Shown here: in pieces, positions 27,145 through 38,197 of the stretch
How positions within the stretch are numbered: the stretch's first letter is position 1
Layout of the letters: every line of letters starts with the position of its first letter
Notes under the pieces: model-generated
Told to the model about the DNA's origin: nothing
The model's input: only the letters and a program-made list of their open reading frames with translations
The model's database searches: none
Source: Leptospira mtsangambouensis
GTDB lineage: Bacteria > Spirochaetota > Leptospiria > Leptospirales > Leptospiraceae
Length of the DNA: 64,000 nucleotides
Assembly (NCBI RefSeq): GCF_004770475.1
Contig: NZ_RQHK01000017.1
Location: 868,001 to 932,000, forward strand
Direction of reading: 5' to 3'
Position numbers and translations under genes: made by a program

Positions 27145-28668
27145 ATGAACCGAACCATTAGCCTTGTTCTTTTTTCCTTTTTTGTTTTGGCACCCTTTGT
27201 CATTCCAAGTGTTCTTTCGGCACAGGAATATATGCCCAGTGCAGGTTGTGAGAAAGACCCTCCACCGAAAAACCTTCCCTTTCCCATGGATCCTACAAAA
27301 CAACTTTGTAAAAAGGATATAGAGGACAAACGAGAAGGTTGGTATCCAACAGGTCTCCCTCTCATCAACTCAGATCCAAACGAGGGGATTGGATATGGTG
27401 TACGTGCTTATCTTTACGATAATGGAAAAAAAGCAGATCCACTTTTTTATTATACGCCGTATCGGATGCGTGTCTTTGGGCAATATTTTAATACAAATAA
27501 AAATGCCCAATACCATCAGGTTAGTTTGGACATGCCTTTCATTGCAGACACTCAATGGCGGTTGCGTGCTGATTTGTTTCTAACCATTACACCTACCACT
27601 CTCTATTTTGGAATTGGTGAAGAGAGTATGAAACCCCTATCTTATTTGGATAGAAATCAACAAGATGGACGACATATTATAAACGCAAGTTATATGGACC
27701 AAGAAAACAACTTGGCTTATTACCGCCCAGGGACAAGTTCCGATCCAGTAAGTCTTGGAGGAAAAACTTATTCTGGATTTCCGCAGGCACCTGGATTTGT
27801 CGTAACAGATAAAATGTACAACCGTTATACGATTGAAACTCCGATGGCAACTACAAGTACAGAACGTTCTTTTGTTGGTGGAACTGTACGTCTTGTTGCA
27901 GGTCTAAAATTTTCCAACAACATAGTTAGAACATATGATGGAAAATTAGCACGTGGTGTGGATCCACTTCTTGGAGGTGAGCATACAGCAGATGTTCCAA
28001 ACGGAAAAACTCGACTTACAGAAGATTATGAAGGTAAAAAAATAATCGGATATAATGGTGGTTATGTGAATGCTCTTCGTGTTGGACTCGTTTATGATAC
28101 AAGAGACTTTGAACCAGATCCCAATTCTGGAATTTTTGCCGAAGCAACGTATGAAAAACATACCAAGTCTATTGGATCTGATTACGATTACCAAAAATAC
28201 TTTGCACAAACAAAATTGTTTTGGAGTCCTTTTCCAAAGGTGTTTGATAAGTTAGTCATTGCCAATCGATTTGGTTTGGGTGTGACCGATGGGGAAGCTC
28301 CTTTTTATGAATATCGAAATATGTGGGGAACGGAAGGTCTTGTGGGAGGTCTTGGAGGGCTCAGGACCATTCGAGGTTTTAAACAAGATCGATTTGTTGG
28401 AAGGGCTATGGGTTGGGGGAACACAGAAGTTCGTTGGAAATTTGCTGAGGCAAAATTTGGAGATGAATTTTTTGCCTTTAATTTAGTTCCCTTTTTTGAC
28501 TATGGCCGTGTATGGGACGATGAACATAAGTTAGGTTGGAAAGGGTATGCTTATTCTCGAGGACTAGGGTTACGGATTGCTTGGAACCAAGCTACTATCA
28601 TTATGATCGATTATGCTAAGTCGAGAGAAGATGAGCAGTTGTTTGTCAACTTTAGCCATGTTTTTTAA
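27145..28668 (+). CDS. Omp85/BamA-superfamily surface protein without POTRA domains
   Basis: 507 residues from ATG 27145; GTG 27127 is an alternative. Signal peptide ends near VLSAQ. No POTRA repeats are visible. The C-terminal 16-stranded-barrel region carries the diagnostic loop-6 motif [15 protein letters not shown] near 420 and a closing strand LFVNFSHVF. Proteins of this type (surface antigen D15-like) are outer-membrane proteins of mostly unknown role. A Cys pair ([13 protein letters not shown]) lies just after the leader. Confidence 0.85.
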   Translation: MNRTISLVLFSFFVLAPFVIPSVLSAQEYMPSAGCEKDPPPKNLPFPMDPTKQLCKKDIEDKREGWYPTGLPLINSDPNEGIGYGVRAYLYDNGKKADPLFYYTPYRMRVFGQYFNTNKNAQYHQVSLDMPFIADTQWRLRADLFLTITPTTLYFGIGEESMKPLSYLDRNQQDGRHIINASYMDQENNLAYYRPGTSSDPVSLGGKTYSGFPQAPGFVVTDKMYNRYTIETPMATTSTERSFVGGTVRLVAGLKFSNNIVRTYDGKLARGVDPLLGGEHTADVPNGKTRLTEDYEGKKIIGYNGGYVNALRVGLVYDTRDFEPDPNSGIFAEATYEKHTKSIGSDYDYQKYFAQTKLFWSPFPKVFDKLVIANRFGLGVTDGEAPFYEYRNMWGTEGLVGGLGGLRTIRGFKQDRFVGRAMGWGNTEVRWKFAEAKFGDEFFAFNLVPFFDYGRVWDDEHKLGWKGYAYSRGLGLRIAWNQATIIMIDYAKSREDEQLFVNFSHVF

Positions 28669-28818
28669 GCTGATTTGATCTAAGCCATTGGGGGTCTAGG
28701 TGGCATCTCACTACAGATAAAAAAGAAAAATGATCTGGCTCTACACCAGGGTGTGCATTCCACTCCGCACCCACCTTTGAGTCTTGCGACCAAACATTTG
28801 TGATAAAAACGGATCTAA

Positions 28819-29655
28819 CTACTTGGGAGATTTTGATTTAAGATCTAATCCTTTTCTGTAATATTCATTTGCTTCTGTCAAATTCCCTCTAGTTGTTTCC
28901 AAATCACCTAATTGTTTATAAACTCCCGCTTTGTCCGGAAATTTTGATTCTAACAATGATGTATAAATTTTTTCAGAATCATAGAAATTTTTTATAAACA
29001 CAAGAGCATTGGCTTTTAGGTAGAGACTATTTAAATTTTCAGGTTCAAGCTCTAATGCTCTATTGATATAATGAAGTGTGCTACCGTAATGTCCGGCTTT
29101 AAATTCGTTGTTTGCTTTTGTTTTTAATTTTTTTAAGTCATTTTCTTCTGAAACATCTTCGAGTAAAAATTGAGTATAATCTCTTCCTGAAAGTGCTTCT
29201 AAAATTTCAACGATAGCACTTCTTTCACTTCGTTCCAAATTATGAATATATTTTTCTAAAACAGGAATGGCTCTTTTGTCTCGTATGGATGAGAATGAAA
29301 GTGCTGCACAATACCTTGCATGATAGTAGTTATCTTCTTGTATTGTGTATAATAAATATTCTGTTACTTCCTCTGTTTCCATCCAACTCAAAGCGCGTAT
29401 AACGGTAAAACGAACATGATCACTATTGTCTTTTTTTAATAAAGAACCCAATATTGGTATATATTTAGGATTTTTAGATAATCCTAAACAGGTGATTCCT
29501 TCAATATTACTTGGTTCTCTGAAACTATATTCGCTTCCTTGCGTTGCTAACTCAAGACATCTTTCCAGATGATCTGGTTCGTGTTCCGAAGCATGGACCT
29601 TGGAGGTAAAAAATTGAGCGGCAATTGCGAGGGCTAAAAAAAAACGTGGATTCAT
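28819..29655 (-). CDS. exported HEAT-repeat and TPR protein
   Basis: 278 residues from ATG 29655, placing the signal peptide (MNPRFFLALAIAA) at the N-terminus. HEAT-like repeats at about 45-160 (VRFTVIRALSWMETEEVTEY, ARYCAALSFSSIRDKRAIPV) and TPR units at about 175-275 (AGHYGSTLHYINRALELEP, GNLTEANEYYRKGLDLKS). Such solenoids mediate protein contacts in the periplasm. It is a single gene and its partner is unknown. Confidence 0.85.
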   Translation of the reverse strand: MNPRFFLALAIAAQFFTSKVHASEHEPDHLERCLELATQGSEYSFREPSNIEGITCLGLSKNPKYIPILGSLLKKDNSDHVRFTVIRALSWMETEEVTEYLLYTIQEDNYYHARYCAALSFSSIRDKRAIPVLEKYIHNLERSERSAIVEILEALSGRDYTQFLLEDVSEENDLKKLKTKANNEFKAGHYGSTLHYINRALELEPENLNSLYLKANALVFIKNFYDSEKIYTSLLESKFPDKAGVYKQLGDLETTRGNLTEANEYYRKGLDLKSKSPK

Positions 29656-29734
29656 TTGCAGAAACTTAAAACAGATATTGGACAAAACAAATAAAAAAAA
29701 TAATTCTCTTATATTTTTCTATAGATTCTTATCG

Positions 29735-30538
29735 TTATAAAATTGTTTTCAAATATTCCTCAGGACTTAATCCAATCGTTTTCTTAAAATCTCTTATAAA
29801 ATGTGCCTGATCGTAATATCCTAAATCCAAAGCCATTTCTGCATAATGGATTGATTTTTCTTTTTCAATTCGTTCTGCTACTTCTTGGATGCGGAATCTT
29901 TGGATCACCCATTTTGGACTAACTCCCACATAATCTCGAAATAGTCTTTGTAAACTTCGAAGGTTCATCGAAGTCAATTTTACAATTTGGTCTACCGATT
30001 GTATCCCTCGATCTTCTTTGATTTTATCTATGATTCCATTGAGAAAAGGGATTTTTGGATCTGGATTGGTTAGAATTTTTTCTAACCAAGTTTCAACCAA
30101 TTCGACTCGACTTGTTTCTTCTTCTAAGTTAAAAATTTTGTTTTCAAGGTTTAAGATTTCTTCATTGGAGAGAATCGATAGAGGTAATTTTTTGTCAGTG
30201 AGAATAGAAACTGATTTTTTAAAAAAAGGATAAAATCCACCGGGACGAAATTTGATTCCAAAGACAGAACCTTTTCCTTGTAATAAGGTAGAAAATCTAC
30301 CTTTAGTGACTCCAAAAACTTTTGAATTATCTTTTTCAAATACAATGTGAATGCTTGGGTAAGGTAGCGTTTCTGCAAGATAAGGTTTTTGGTTGGTTAA
30401 GTCCCAACTAACAGTCCAATAATGCTCTATAAAAAAATCTAGTTTTTCATTGGCAAAAAACCGGTTGTGTTTTGCGACCTGATCGGCCTTGGTTTGGCGT
30501 AAAACTCCTCGTGCCGGTTTTCCTTTTTCTCTGACCAT
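29735..30538 (-). CDS. AraC-family transcriptional regulator
   Basis: 267 residues. The N-terminal ligand domain is of the DUF6597 type (FFIEHYWTVSWDL, GIKFRPGGFYPFF). The C-terminal pair of helix-turn-helix units contains SVDQIVKLTSMNLRSLQRLF and MALDLGYYDQAHFIRDFKK. It is divergent from the two SRPBCC genes and probably controls them, an arrangement common in Leptospira. Confidence 0.92.
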   Translation of the reverse strand: MVREKGKPARGVLRQTKADQVAKHNRFFANEKLDFFIEHYWTVSWDLTNQKPYLAETLPYPSIHIVFEKDNSKVFGVTKGRFSTLLQGKGSVFGIKFRPGGFYPFFKKSVSILTDKKLPLSILSNEEILNLENKIFNLEEETSRVELVETWLEKILTNPDPKIPFLNGIIDKIKEDRGIQSVDQIVKLTSMNLRSLQRLFRDYVGVSPKWVIQRFRIQEVAERIEKEKSIHYAEMALDLGYYDQAHFIRDFKKTIGLSPEEYLKTIL

Positions 30539-30616
30539 ACCACTTATTTAGCGTTTTGTCGTGTTTTTACAATCCAAAACTTTTTCTTTTTGGTATGGTA
30601 TTTTCCGAGGAACACA

Positions 30617-31066
30617 ATGAATACAACAAATCAATTGAATCACAATTTACATTTGCATCTGACAAAAACCATACATTCTAGTTTGGAAAAAGTTTGGGAG
30701 ATACTTACATCCCCTAAATACATCAAAGAATATTTGTATGGAACTGAGGCGATTTCAGAATGGAAAGAAGGAAGTTCTCTTATATTCAAAGGAGTGTGGG
30801 AAGGAACACCTTATGAAGAAAAAGGAACCATTCTTAAATTCCAATCCCCTCATACATTCAAATATTCTTATTTTACTGCTTTTTTTGGATTACCGGATCA
30901 ACCTGAAAACTATTCGATCATTGAAAATCATTTGGAAGAGAAAAACGGAATTGTGACAATTCGTTTAACGCAAACTGGATTTACCGCAGAGGACAAATTG
31001 AAACATTCGGAAGAAAGTTGGAACCAATGTTTGGAGATCATAAAAGAAATCGCTGAGAAAAGATAA
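30617..31066 (+). CDS. SRPBCC (AHSA1-like) domain protein
   Basis: 149 residues from ATG 30617, with GAGGAA four bases upstream. START-like fold: LTKTIHSSLEKVWEILTSP, WKEGSSLIFKGVW, FKYSYF, TIRLTQTGF, and a C-terminal helix SWNQCLEIIKEI. AHSA1-type proteins bind small hydrophobic ligands. Divergent from AraC and 45 bases before a second SRPBCC gene. Confidence 0.88.
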   Translation: MNTTNQLNHNLHLHLTKTIHSSLEKVWEILTSPKYIKEYLYGTEAISEWKEGSSLIFKGVWEGTPYEEKGTILKFQSPHTFKYSYFTAFFGLPDQPENYSIIENHLEEKNGIVTIRLTQTGFTAEDKLKHSEESWNQCLEIIKEIAEKR

Positions 31067-31111
31067 GAAAATGCTTTTCAAGAAAAATCCATACAAATAG
31101 AATTTCCCGTT

Positions 31112-31528
31112 ATGAACTCCGAGCAAATTACCATTCAATCAACAATACAAGCAAACTCCAAAAAAGTTTGGGACGATTACACCAAACCGGAACATATCAT
31201 CCATTGGAACTTTGCTTCTGACGATTGGCAATGCCCTTGGGCCAAAAATGATTTACGAGTTGGTGGTAAATACAGTGCAAGAATGGAAGCAAAAGATGGA
31301 AGTTTTGGTTTCGAGTTCGAAGCCACTTATGACAAAGTAATCGATCAAAAATTAATCAGTTATACAATGGAAGATGGTAGAAAAGCCAGTGTAACATTTG
31401 AATCTTTGGAAAACAAAACACAAGTCACCATCATATTTGATGCTGAAGACCAAAATCCCATTGAAATGCAAAGGGGAGGTTGGCAGGCAATCCTCGATAA
31501 CTTTAAGAAGTATGTAGAGTCCAATTGA
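31112..31528 (+). CDS. SRPBCC (AHSA1-like) domain protein, second copy
   Basis: 138 residues. IQSTIQANSKKVWDDYTKPEHI, WNFASDDWQCPWA, GGKYSARMEAKDG, and a C-terminal helix GGWQAILDNFKKYVES are typical of AHSA1/polyketide-cyclase-like proteins. It probably shares a transcript with the gene before it. The ATG lacks an obvious Shine-Dalgarno. Confidence 0.88.
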   Translation: MNSEQITIQSTIQANSKKVWDDYTKPEHIIHWNFASDDWQCPWAKNDLRVGGKYSARMEAKDGSFGFEFEATYDKVIDQKLISYTMEDGRKASVTFESLENKTQVTIIFDAEDQNPIEMQRGGWQAILDNFKKYVESN

Positions 31529-31576
31529 CGTTTATTTTTTGCTTTTTCTTTCATTTTTTCTCGTCTTTAACCTTAT

Positions 31577-34315
31577 ATGCCTCCCTTGAATGCATTCACC
31601 AGAAATTTCATTCGGGAAATCAGTGTACAAATTCTGGTATTTGGATTCTATTTATTTGCAGGAAAATTAAGTCTCAATCTTTCCTCTATTGATGGATACA
31701 GCACGCCGGTTTGGCCACCGGCAGGTTTGGCACTTGGGTTTGTGTTGTTGTTTGGTAAAAAAGTCTGGCTCGCTTTATTTCTGGGGGCTTACTTTACCAA
31801 CACGAACTATCTCCCTACAACGGAGACTTTGGTTCAGTTTTTAATTTCAAATCCACAAAACATAACGATTTCATTTGGAAATTCCTCTGCTGCTTTAATG
31901 GGTGCTCACTTTTTAAAAAAGTATTCCAACCCAAATTTAAATATCTTCCAAGCTCATGAAATTTTAATCTTTTTTATCATTGCAGGTCCAGTCAACGCTC
32001 TCATTTCATCTATCATCGGAAGTTTGTCTTTATTATATTTTAAAATCATCTACTTCGAATTTTTATTTCAAACTTGGCTTACTTGGTGGATGGGTGACTC
32101 GATTGGAATTATTATTTTTACTCCACTAATGATATTGATTTGGAAATGGTATCGAGGTGAAGAAAAATTATTAAGACTGATTATTTTTGCTTCAGCAACG
32201 ATGAGTACATTTGTTTTTACTCTATCTATTTTTTTTGTTACGAAAAATTGGGAAAAAGAATTTATTAAGTATAGGATCAAATCTGATGGACAAATTATTT
32301 CAACAGGAATTGAAAATCAATTTTTAGAAACATTAAGAGTTGTAAAAGCATTGGGAGCTTTTTTATCACTTACCGAACATCTAAATCGTCAAAATTTTGA
32401 CCAATTCTCGAAAGAGATTATAGAAGATGCAAATGGTGTAGCTGCATTGTCCTGGGATCCTTTGATTAATCATTCTTCACGTTTGATGAATGAAAGAACA
32501 TTGAAGATAGATTATCCAGAATCCAAAGGAATCTATGAAAAAGAGGAGGAAAGAATCTTTCCCGCAAAAGAAAAATCCGATTATGTTTTCATTCGCTACA
32601 TTTATCCATTCTCAGAAAATAAACATGCTATTGGGTTTAATTTATTATCTGATCCAACAAGAGAAAAGGCATTGTTTAGTGCCACAGAAAGGCAAGGGAT
32701 TGAAATTACAGGAAAAATCAATCTTGTCCAAAACGTAGAAAACAATTTAGGATTTTTGGTTTTTTATCCAGTGACAAGGTTGAATCGAGAATATGGATTT
32801 GCAGTGGCAGCGGTTCGGATCGCCACCATTATGAATAATGCCGTCATTGGAAATGACCAAAACCATTTATGTATTAGAATCGAAGAGGCAAGTGAACCAA
32901 GTCATATTGAAATATTTTCCAAGGATTGTTCCAATACAGACGAAAAAATTTTTTCAGAGTTTTCGTATGAACATCCAATCACAATCGGTTCTCATGTATT
33001 AAATATCAAAACCATTGCCACTAAAAAATACTTTCAAATGAATCTTACCAATGCTTCACGATTTCTTTTGATCGTATCTTCATTGTTAACAGGGTTACTT
33101 GGAATTTTAATCCTAATCATTATGGGAAAAGAAAAAAGTATCCAAGACATAGTTGAAAAAAGAACTTTTGAATTAGAAAAAGCCAATCGTGTAAAATCTG
33201 AATTTTTAGCAAATATGAGCCATGAAATCCGCACTCCAATGAATGGAGTGTTAGGAATGTTGACATTACTGGAACAAACAAAAATAGATTTTGAACAACG
33301 AGATTATTTAGATAATGCAAAAAAGTCTGTTTTGTCACTTTTGACAATCATCAATGATATTTTAGATGTTTCTAAGTTAGAAAATAAAAAGTTAGAGATC
33401 CTTCCAAAACCAACGGATATAAACAAATTATGTAAAGATGTGGTTCAGCTATTTTTAGCGGATGCAATCAAAAAGAATTTAGAGTTTCATATTAATTTAT
33501 CTGGATTGGATTCTGATTTACATATATTGATTGATGAAAATAGACTTCGCCAAATATTGATTAACCTAATTGCAAACGCATTGAAGTTTACTTCGGAAGG
33601 TTCCGTAAGTCTAAATGTTTCATTGAGCAACGATCAGAAATTTCTTATATTTATAGTGAAAGACACTGGAATAGGAATTTCTGATGAAAACATTCATAAA
33701 CTGTTTAATCGTTTTGTCCAATTAGAGGATTCACGCACTAAAAAATTTGAAGGTTCTGGACTTGGATTGTACATTTCCAAACAACTTGTAAACTTGATGG
33801 GCGGAGAAATTAAAGTTCATAGTCATTTGAATGAAGGTTCCAGTTTCCAATTTACAATTCCATTTGAAAAAACGGACCAAAGAGAAACAACTGCTGAAAA
33901 TGATAATGCCAAGGTAATTAACCCTGATCAAAAATATCATATTTTGGTCGCAGAAGATAACTTATTAAACCAAAAATTTATTCTTAAAATATTCCAAAAG
34001 GAAAATGTTGAAGTCAGCCTTGCATCAAACGGAGAAGAAGTAATACATCTGTTAGATGCATCTCTTGGTCACTTGGAAAATCGGTATGATATTATTCTCA
34101 TGGACATTCAGATGCCGGTACTTGATGGAATGGAGGCCACTAAACTCATTCGCAAACGAGATGATTCTTATCGTGACATCCCTATCATTGCGATTACTGC
34201 AAATAGTATGGATTCCCAATTGAATGAATATCTTGAAAATGGAATGAATGGTTATGTAAAAAAACCAATCATTCTTTCTGAACTTTTGACAACGATATAT
34301 AAAAATTTGAATTAA
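31577..34315 (+). CDS. MASE1-CHASE hybrid sensor histidine kinase
   Basis: 912 residues. MASE1 membrane domain (about 10-230; VWPPAGLALGFVLLFGKKVW), CHASE-type periplasmic domain (about 235-480), TM near 490-515, HisKA with NMSHEIRTPMNGVLGM (about 548), N box NLIANALKFTSEG, G boxes DTGIGIS and GSGLGLYIS, and a C-terminal receiver domain with EDN, LMDIQMPVLDGME and YVKKP. It would autophosphorylate and pass phosphate to its own receiver, then to an unlinked phosphotransfer protein. The signal is unknown. Confidence 0.93.
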   Translation: MPPLNAFTRNFIREISVQILVFGFYLFAGKLSLNLSSIDGYSTPVWPPAGLALGFVLLFGKKVWLALFLGAYFTNTNYLPTTETLVQFLISNPQNITISFGNSSAALMGAHFLKKYSNPNLNIFQAHEILIFFIIAGPVNALISSIIGSLSLLYFKIIYFEFLFQTWLTWWMGDSIGIIIFTPLMILIWKWYRGEEKLLRLIIFASATMSTFVFTLSIFFVTKNWEKEFIKYRIKSDGQIISTGIENQFLETLRVVKALGAFLSLTEHLNRQNFDQFSKEIIEDANGVAALSWDPLINHSSRLMNERTLKIDYPESKGIYEKEEERIFPAKEKSDYVFIRYIYPFSENKHAIGFNLLSDPTREKALFSATERQGIEITGKINLVQNVENNLGFLVFYPVTRLNREYGFAVAAVRIATIMNNAVIGNDQNHLCIRIEEASEPSHIEIFSKDCSNTDEKIFSEFSYEHPITIGSHVLNIKTIATKKYFQMNLTNASRFLLIVSSLLTGLLGILILIIMGKEKSIQDIVEKRTFELEKANRVKSEFLANMSHEIRTPMNGVLGMLTLLEQTKIDFEQRDYLDNAKKSVLSLLTIINDILDVSKLENKKLEILPKPTDINKLCKDVVQLFLADAIKKNLEFHINLSGLDSDLHILIDENRLRQILINLIANALKFTSEGSVSLNVSLSNDQKFLIFIVKDTGIGISDENIHKLFNRFVQLEDSRTKKFEGSGLGLYISKQLVNLMGGEIKVHSHLNEGSSFQFTIPFEKTDQRETTAENDNAKVINPDQKYHILVAEDNLLNQKFILKIFQKENVEVSLASNGEEVIHLLDASLGHLENRYDIILMDIQMPVLDGMEATKLIRKRDDSYRDIPIIAITANSMDSQLNEYLENGMNGYVKKPIILSELLTTIYKNLN

Positions 34316-34414
34316 AGAGAACTCGATTTCGTACCAGAACTTTCTAGTTCTTTTTTTGAAATTTCTCTCGTTTTATTCCATTGACAAAATATGTCTCATA
34401 CGGTTTCTTTAGAT

Positions 34415-34545
34415 TCTATTCCGGGAGGAATGAGGTGAAACTCCTCAACTGACGGCGCAACCGTAGATTCTTATCCAAATCAGATAAGAAAAGTCGGATC
34501 TTCCCACATATGAATCGCCCGTAAACGATCATCTGTACCGAAAAT
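34415..34545 (+). ncRNA. probable cobalamin riboswitch controlling nrdBA
   Basis: In the 437-base leader of nrdB I see the conserved core of a B12 riboswitch. GGGAGGAATGAGGTGAAAC and CTCCTCAACTG are followed by GGCGCAACCGTAG, then an 8-bp hairpin (TTCTTATC/GATAAGAA), then AAGTCGGATCTTCCCAC as the B12-box-like segment. TTGACA at 34381 may be the -35 element. A second GC-rich region (CCCGG/CCGGG, 34557-34576) may belong to the expression platform. B12 control of class I reductase makes sense when a B12-dependent class II enzyme exists in the cell. Confidence 0.7.
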
Positions 34546-34752
34546 TTTTTCAGGGCCCCGGACTATTGCTACCGGGATACCCACACCTTCTTCCATACAA
34601 GTTGTTGTGTTCCGGGTCGACGAGATTTGGCCGTGGAAAAAATCCATTCCATTCCAATATCAACCAATAAACATATGTTTGTTGGTATCGTGTGGTTCTC
34701 TTCTGGCAAAGGAGACACATAAAATATAGAAATTCGAACCTGGAGTTGTTGA

Positions 34753-35724
34753 ATGGATTACCAATCAGAAGTTTTATTAAAAGAAAATAAGGATCGATTT
34801 GTGATCCTTCCCATTAAGTTTCCTAAAATTTGGGAGATGTATAAAAAACAACAGGCATCCTTTTGGACGGCAGAAGAAATCGATTTGAGTGGAGATTTGG
34901 ATGATTGGAATTCCTTAACAAACAACGAAAGATTTTTTTTAAGTAATGTTTTGGCATTTTTTGCCGCAAGTGATGGAATCGTAAACGAAAACTTAGCCGT
35001 AAATTTTATGCGTGAAGTCCAACTTCCTGAAGTTAGGTGCTTTTACGGTTTTCAAATTATGATGGAAAATATCCACTCTGAAACCTATTCGCTTTTGATT
35101 GATACATACATCAAAGATCCAAAAGAAAAAAATAGATTATTTCATTCGATAGAAACTATTCCAGCCGTTCAAAAAAAATCAGAATGGGCCTTACGTTGGA
35201 TTGGTGAAGGGAATTTTGCGGAACGACTCCTTGCCTTTGCGGCTGTGGAAGGAATCTTTTTTAGTGGGAGTTTTTGTGCTATTTTTTGGATGAAAAAAAG
35301 GGGACTTCTCCCAGGCCTTAGTTTTTCCAATGAACTGATCAGTCGCGATGAAGCCTTACATTGTGAGTTTGCTTGTATCCTATTTAAAATGATCAATGAA
35401 AAACCAAGTGCTGAACGAGTGTATGAAATTTTTACTGATGCAGTCAATATAGAAAAAGAATTTATCACCGAATCTTTGTCAGTTGATCTAATTGGGATGA
35501 ATGCGAAACTCATGCAACAATACATTGAATTTGTGGCGGATCGTTGGCTCATTGAACTTGGATTTGAAAAACTATATTATTCCTCCAATCCTTTCGATTT
35601 TATGGAGATGATCTCCTTGGAAGGCAAAACAAATTTTTTTGAAAAACGAGTGGGTGAATACCAAAAGGCTGGTGTTTTAAATTCGGAACAAGGTTTTACA
35701 TTCTCTTTGAATGAAGATTTTTAA
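34753..35724 (+). CDS. nrdB: class Ia ribonucleotide reductase small subunit
   Basis: 323 residues. Di-iron/radical site complete: Asp in [11 protein letters not shown], Glu and His in ENIHSETYS with the radical Tyr in the same motif, Glu in [12 protein letters not shown], and Glu/His in RDEALHCEF. The presence of the Tyr indicates a class Ia/b tyrosyl-radical protein rather than class Ic. It generates the radical used by NrdA to make deoxynucleotides. 20 bases before nrdA; expression probably set by the riboswitch upstream. Confidence 0.96.
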   Translation: MDYQSEVLLKENKDRFVILPIKFPKIWEMYKKQQASFWTAEEIDLSGDLDDWNSLTNNERFFLSNVLAFFAASDGIVNENLAVNFMREVQLPEVRCFYGFQIMMENIHSETYSLLIDTYIKDPKEKNRLFHSIETIPAVQKKSEWALRWIGEGNFAERLLAFAAVEGIFFSGSFCAIFWMKKRGLLPGLSFSNELISRDEALHCEFACILFKMINEKPSAERVYEIFTDAVNIEKEFITESLSVDLIGMNAKLMQQYIEFVADRWLIELGFEKLYYSSNPFDFMEMISLEGKTNFFEKRVGEYQKAGVLNSEQGFTFSLNEDF

Positions 35725-35744
35725 AATTTAAGAAAGGTGTTATT

Positions 35745-38126
35745 ATGTTTGTAATCAAAAGAAATGGAAAAAGTGAATCGGTAAAGTTTGATAAAGTGAC
35801 GGCCAGGATTGAAAAGTTATCCTATGGTCTCAGTCGTTTGGTCAGTCCCATTGATGTTGCCAAAAAAGTCATCGAAGGAATTTATGATGGTGTTAGCACT
35901 TCGGAACTTGACAATTTGGCCGCGGAAATTGCCGCATCTCTCACCACCAAACATCCAGACTACGCACTTCTTGCGAGTCGTATTGCTGTGAGTAACCTAC
36001 ACAAAAACACAACCAAATCCTTTTCGGAAACGATGGAACAGTTGTATTCCTATATCGATCCAAAAACAAATAAACAGATGCCTCTCATTGCAGATGATGT
36101 TTGGGAGATTATCAAAAAACATTCGGAACTTTTGGATAGTTCCATTATTTATGATAGAGATTTTGGATTTGATTATTTTGGATTCCGTACATTAGAAAAA
36201 TCCTATTTATTAAAACTAAACGGCAAAATCGTAGAACGCCCACAACATATGTATATGAGAGTGGCGCTTGGAATCCACAAACATAGAATTGACGAAGTCA
36301 TTAAAACATATCATTTAATGAGCGAACGTTGGTTCACTCATGCCACTCCGACACTGTTTAATGCAGGAACTCCGAAACCACAAATGAGTAGCTGTTTTCT
36401 TTTGACCATGAAGGACGATAGCATCGATGGAATTTATGATACTCTCAAACAAACTGCAAAAATATCCCAAAGTGCTGGTGGGATTGGATTATCCATCCAT
36501 AATATCAGAGCTACTGGTTCTTATATTGGTGGTACGAATGGAACTAGTAATGGAATCATTCCCATGTTACGGGTGTTTAATGATACGGCCCGTTATGTAG
36601 ACCAAGGTGGTGGGAAACGTAAAGGAGCATTTGCCATTTATTTGGAACCTTGGCATGCAGATATTTTTCCATTTTTGGAATTAAAGAAAAATCATGGCAA
36701 AGAAGAAATGCGGGCTCGTGATTTGTTTTTTGCCCTTTGGATTTCGGATCTATTTATGAAACGAGTGGAAGAGGGTGGCGACTGGAGTTTGTTTTGTCCC
36801 AATGAAGCCCCAGGTTTATCGGAAGTTTATGGAGAAAAGTTTGTTTCTTTATATGAACAGTATGAAAGAGAGGGGCGAGCCAGGTCCAAAGTCAAAGCAC
36901 AAGACCTTTGGTTTGCTATCGTTGAATCTCAAATTGAAACAGGAACACCTTATTTATTGTACAAAGATGCGGCCAATGCAAAAAGTAATCAGAAAAATTT
37001 AGGAACTATCAAAAGTAGTAATCTTTGTACAGAAATTTTAGAATTCACTAGTCCAGAGGAAGTTGCAGTTTGTAATTTGGCTTCAGTCGCCTTGCCAAAG
37101 TTTGTTTCTGAAGGTAAGTTTTTATTCGACAAGTTATATGAAATTGTCTATCAGATGACGGTGAATTTGAATCGTATCATTGATGAAAATTATTACCCAG
37201 TCCCCGAAGCAAAAAATTCTAATTTGAAACATCGTCCCATTGGGATTGGTGTCCAAGGTCTTGCCGATGTTTTTATCCTACTTCGTATGCCTTATGAGAG
37301 CGAGGTCGCAAAAAACCTAAATATTGAAATTTTTGAAACCATATACTTTGCAGCCATGACTGCAAGTAAAGACATTGCCAAAGAAGAAGGAGCATATCCA
37401 AGTTTTCTTGGTTCTCCACTTTCCGAAGGAATTTTTCAATTTGATTTATGGAATGTCAAACCAACAGGTCGATGGGATTTCGAATTATTGCGGAAAGAAG
37501 TGCTCCAATATGGAACACGGAATTCTCTCCTTGTCGCTCCGATGCCCACCGCATCCACTTCTCAAATTTTAGGAAACAATGAATGTTTTGAACCTTATAC
37601 TTCCAATATTTATTCGAGACGAGTCCTCAGTGGCGAATTTATCATTGTAAACAAACATTTGTTACATGATTTGATCGAACTAGGACTTTGGAATTCGGAG
37701 ATGAAAAACCAAATCATAGCAGCAGGAGGTAGCATCCAATCCATTCCTTCCATTCCCGATTCCATCAAAGAAATTTACAAAACTGTTTGGGAAATGAAAC
37801 AAAGATCTCTCATTGATATGGCAAGAGATAGAGGTGCTTTTATCTGCCAGTCCCAGTCCTTAAATTTGTTTGTGGAAAATCCAACTGTATCCAAACTCAC
37901 TTCCATGCATTTTTACGCTTGGAAACAAGGGTTAAAAACAGGGATGTATTATCTACGAACCAAAGCGGCTTCGCAGGCCATCCAATTCACAATTGAAAAA
38001 GAACAAATCCAAAAAACAAAAGAATTTGTCTCTAATTCATCGCAAGCTAACAAAAAAGAGGTGGAATCTGAGTTTGTGGGTGAGGCCTGTTCTATGGAAG
38101 AAGGTTGCCTTGTGTGCGGAAGTTAA
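35745..38126 (+). CDS. nrdA: class Ia ribonucleotide reductase large subunit
   Basis: 793 residues. Complete N-terminal ATP-cone (1-90; [20 protein letters not shown]), substrate-site Cys in MSSCFLLTM (about 222), NLCTEILEF, redox Cys in [11 protein letters not shown] (about 445), two Tyr of the radical path toward the C-terminus, and a C-terminal Cys pair CLVCGS. AAAGGTG precedes the ATG. The nrdB-nrdA order is unusual compared with enterobacteria but frequent elsewhere. Confidence 0.96.
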   Translation: MFVIKRNGKSESVKFDKVTARIEKLSYGLSRLVSPIDVAKKVIEGIYDGVSTSELDNLAAEIAASLTTKHPDYALLASRIAVSNLHKNTTKSFSETMEQLYSYIDPKTNKQMPLIADDVWEIIKKHSELLDSSIIYDRDFGFDYFGFRTLEKSYLLKLNGKIVERPQHMYMRVALGIHKHRIDEVIKTYHLMSERWFTHATPTLFNAGTPKPQMSSCFLLTMKDDSIDGIYDTLKQTAKISQSAGGIGLSIHNIRATGSYIGGTNGTSNGIIPMLRVFNDTARYVDQGGGKRKGAFAIYLEPWHADIFPFLELKKNHGKEEMRARDLFFALWISDLFMKRVEEGGDWSLFCPNEAPGLSEVYGEKFVSLYEQYEREGRARSKVKAQDLWFAIVESQIETGTPYLLYKDAANAKSNQKNLGTIKSSNLCTEILEFTSPEEVAVCNLASVALPKFVSEGKFLFDKLYEIVYQMTVNLNRIIDENYYPVPEAKNSNLKHRPIGIGVQGLADVFILLRMPYESEVAKNLNIEIFETIYFAAMTASKDIAKEEGAYPSFLGSPLSEGIFQFDLWNVKPTGRWDFELLRKEVLQYGTRNSLLVAPMPTASTSQILGNNECFEPYTSNIYSRRVLSGEFIIVNKHLLHDLIELGLWNSEMKNQIIAAGGSIQSIPSIPDSIKEIYKTVWEMKQRSLIDMARDRGAFICQSQSLNLFVENPTVSKLTSMHFYAWKQGLKTGMYYLRTKAASQAIQFTIEKEQIQKTKEFVSNSSQANKKEVESEFVGEACSMEEGCLVCGS

Positions 38127-38150
38127 TAAATCAAAGTTAGAAGTCTAAGA

Positions 38151-38185
38151 GTTTAGAAGTTAGGTTTTGAATCTAATTTCTAAAC
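38151..38185. terminator. convergent hairpin between nrdA and the antiporter
   Basis: GTTTAGAAGTTAG and CTAATTTCTAAAC pair over 13 bp with one G-T wobble and a 9-base loop, 24 bases after nrdA and 12 before the end of the opposing gene. No T run follows. Confidence 0.45.
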
Positions 38186-38197
38186 AATATCCAGATT

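Noticed and set aside
26958..27368. 136-codon minus-strand frame over the Omp85 start
   Set aside because: It overlaps two strong plus-strand genes and has an amino-acid mix typical of antisense frames.
28675..28688. TTGATCTAAGCCAT after the Omp85 gene
   Set aside because: Only a half-site, placed between converging gene ends where no promoter is expected.
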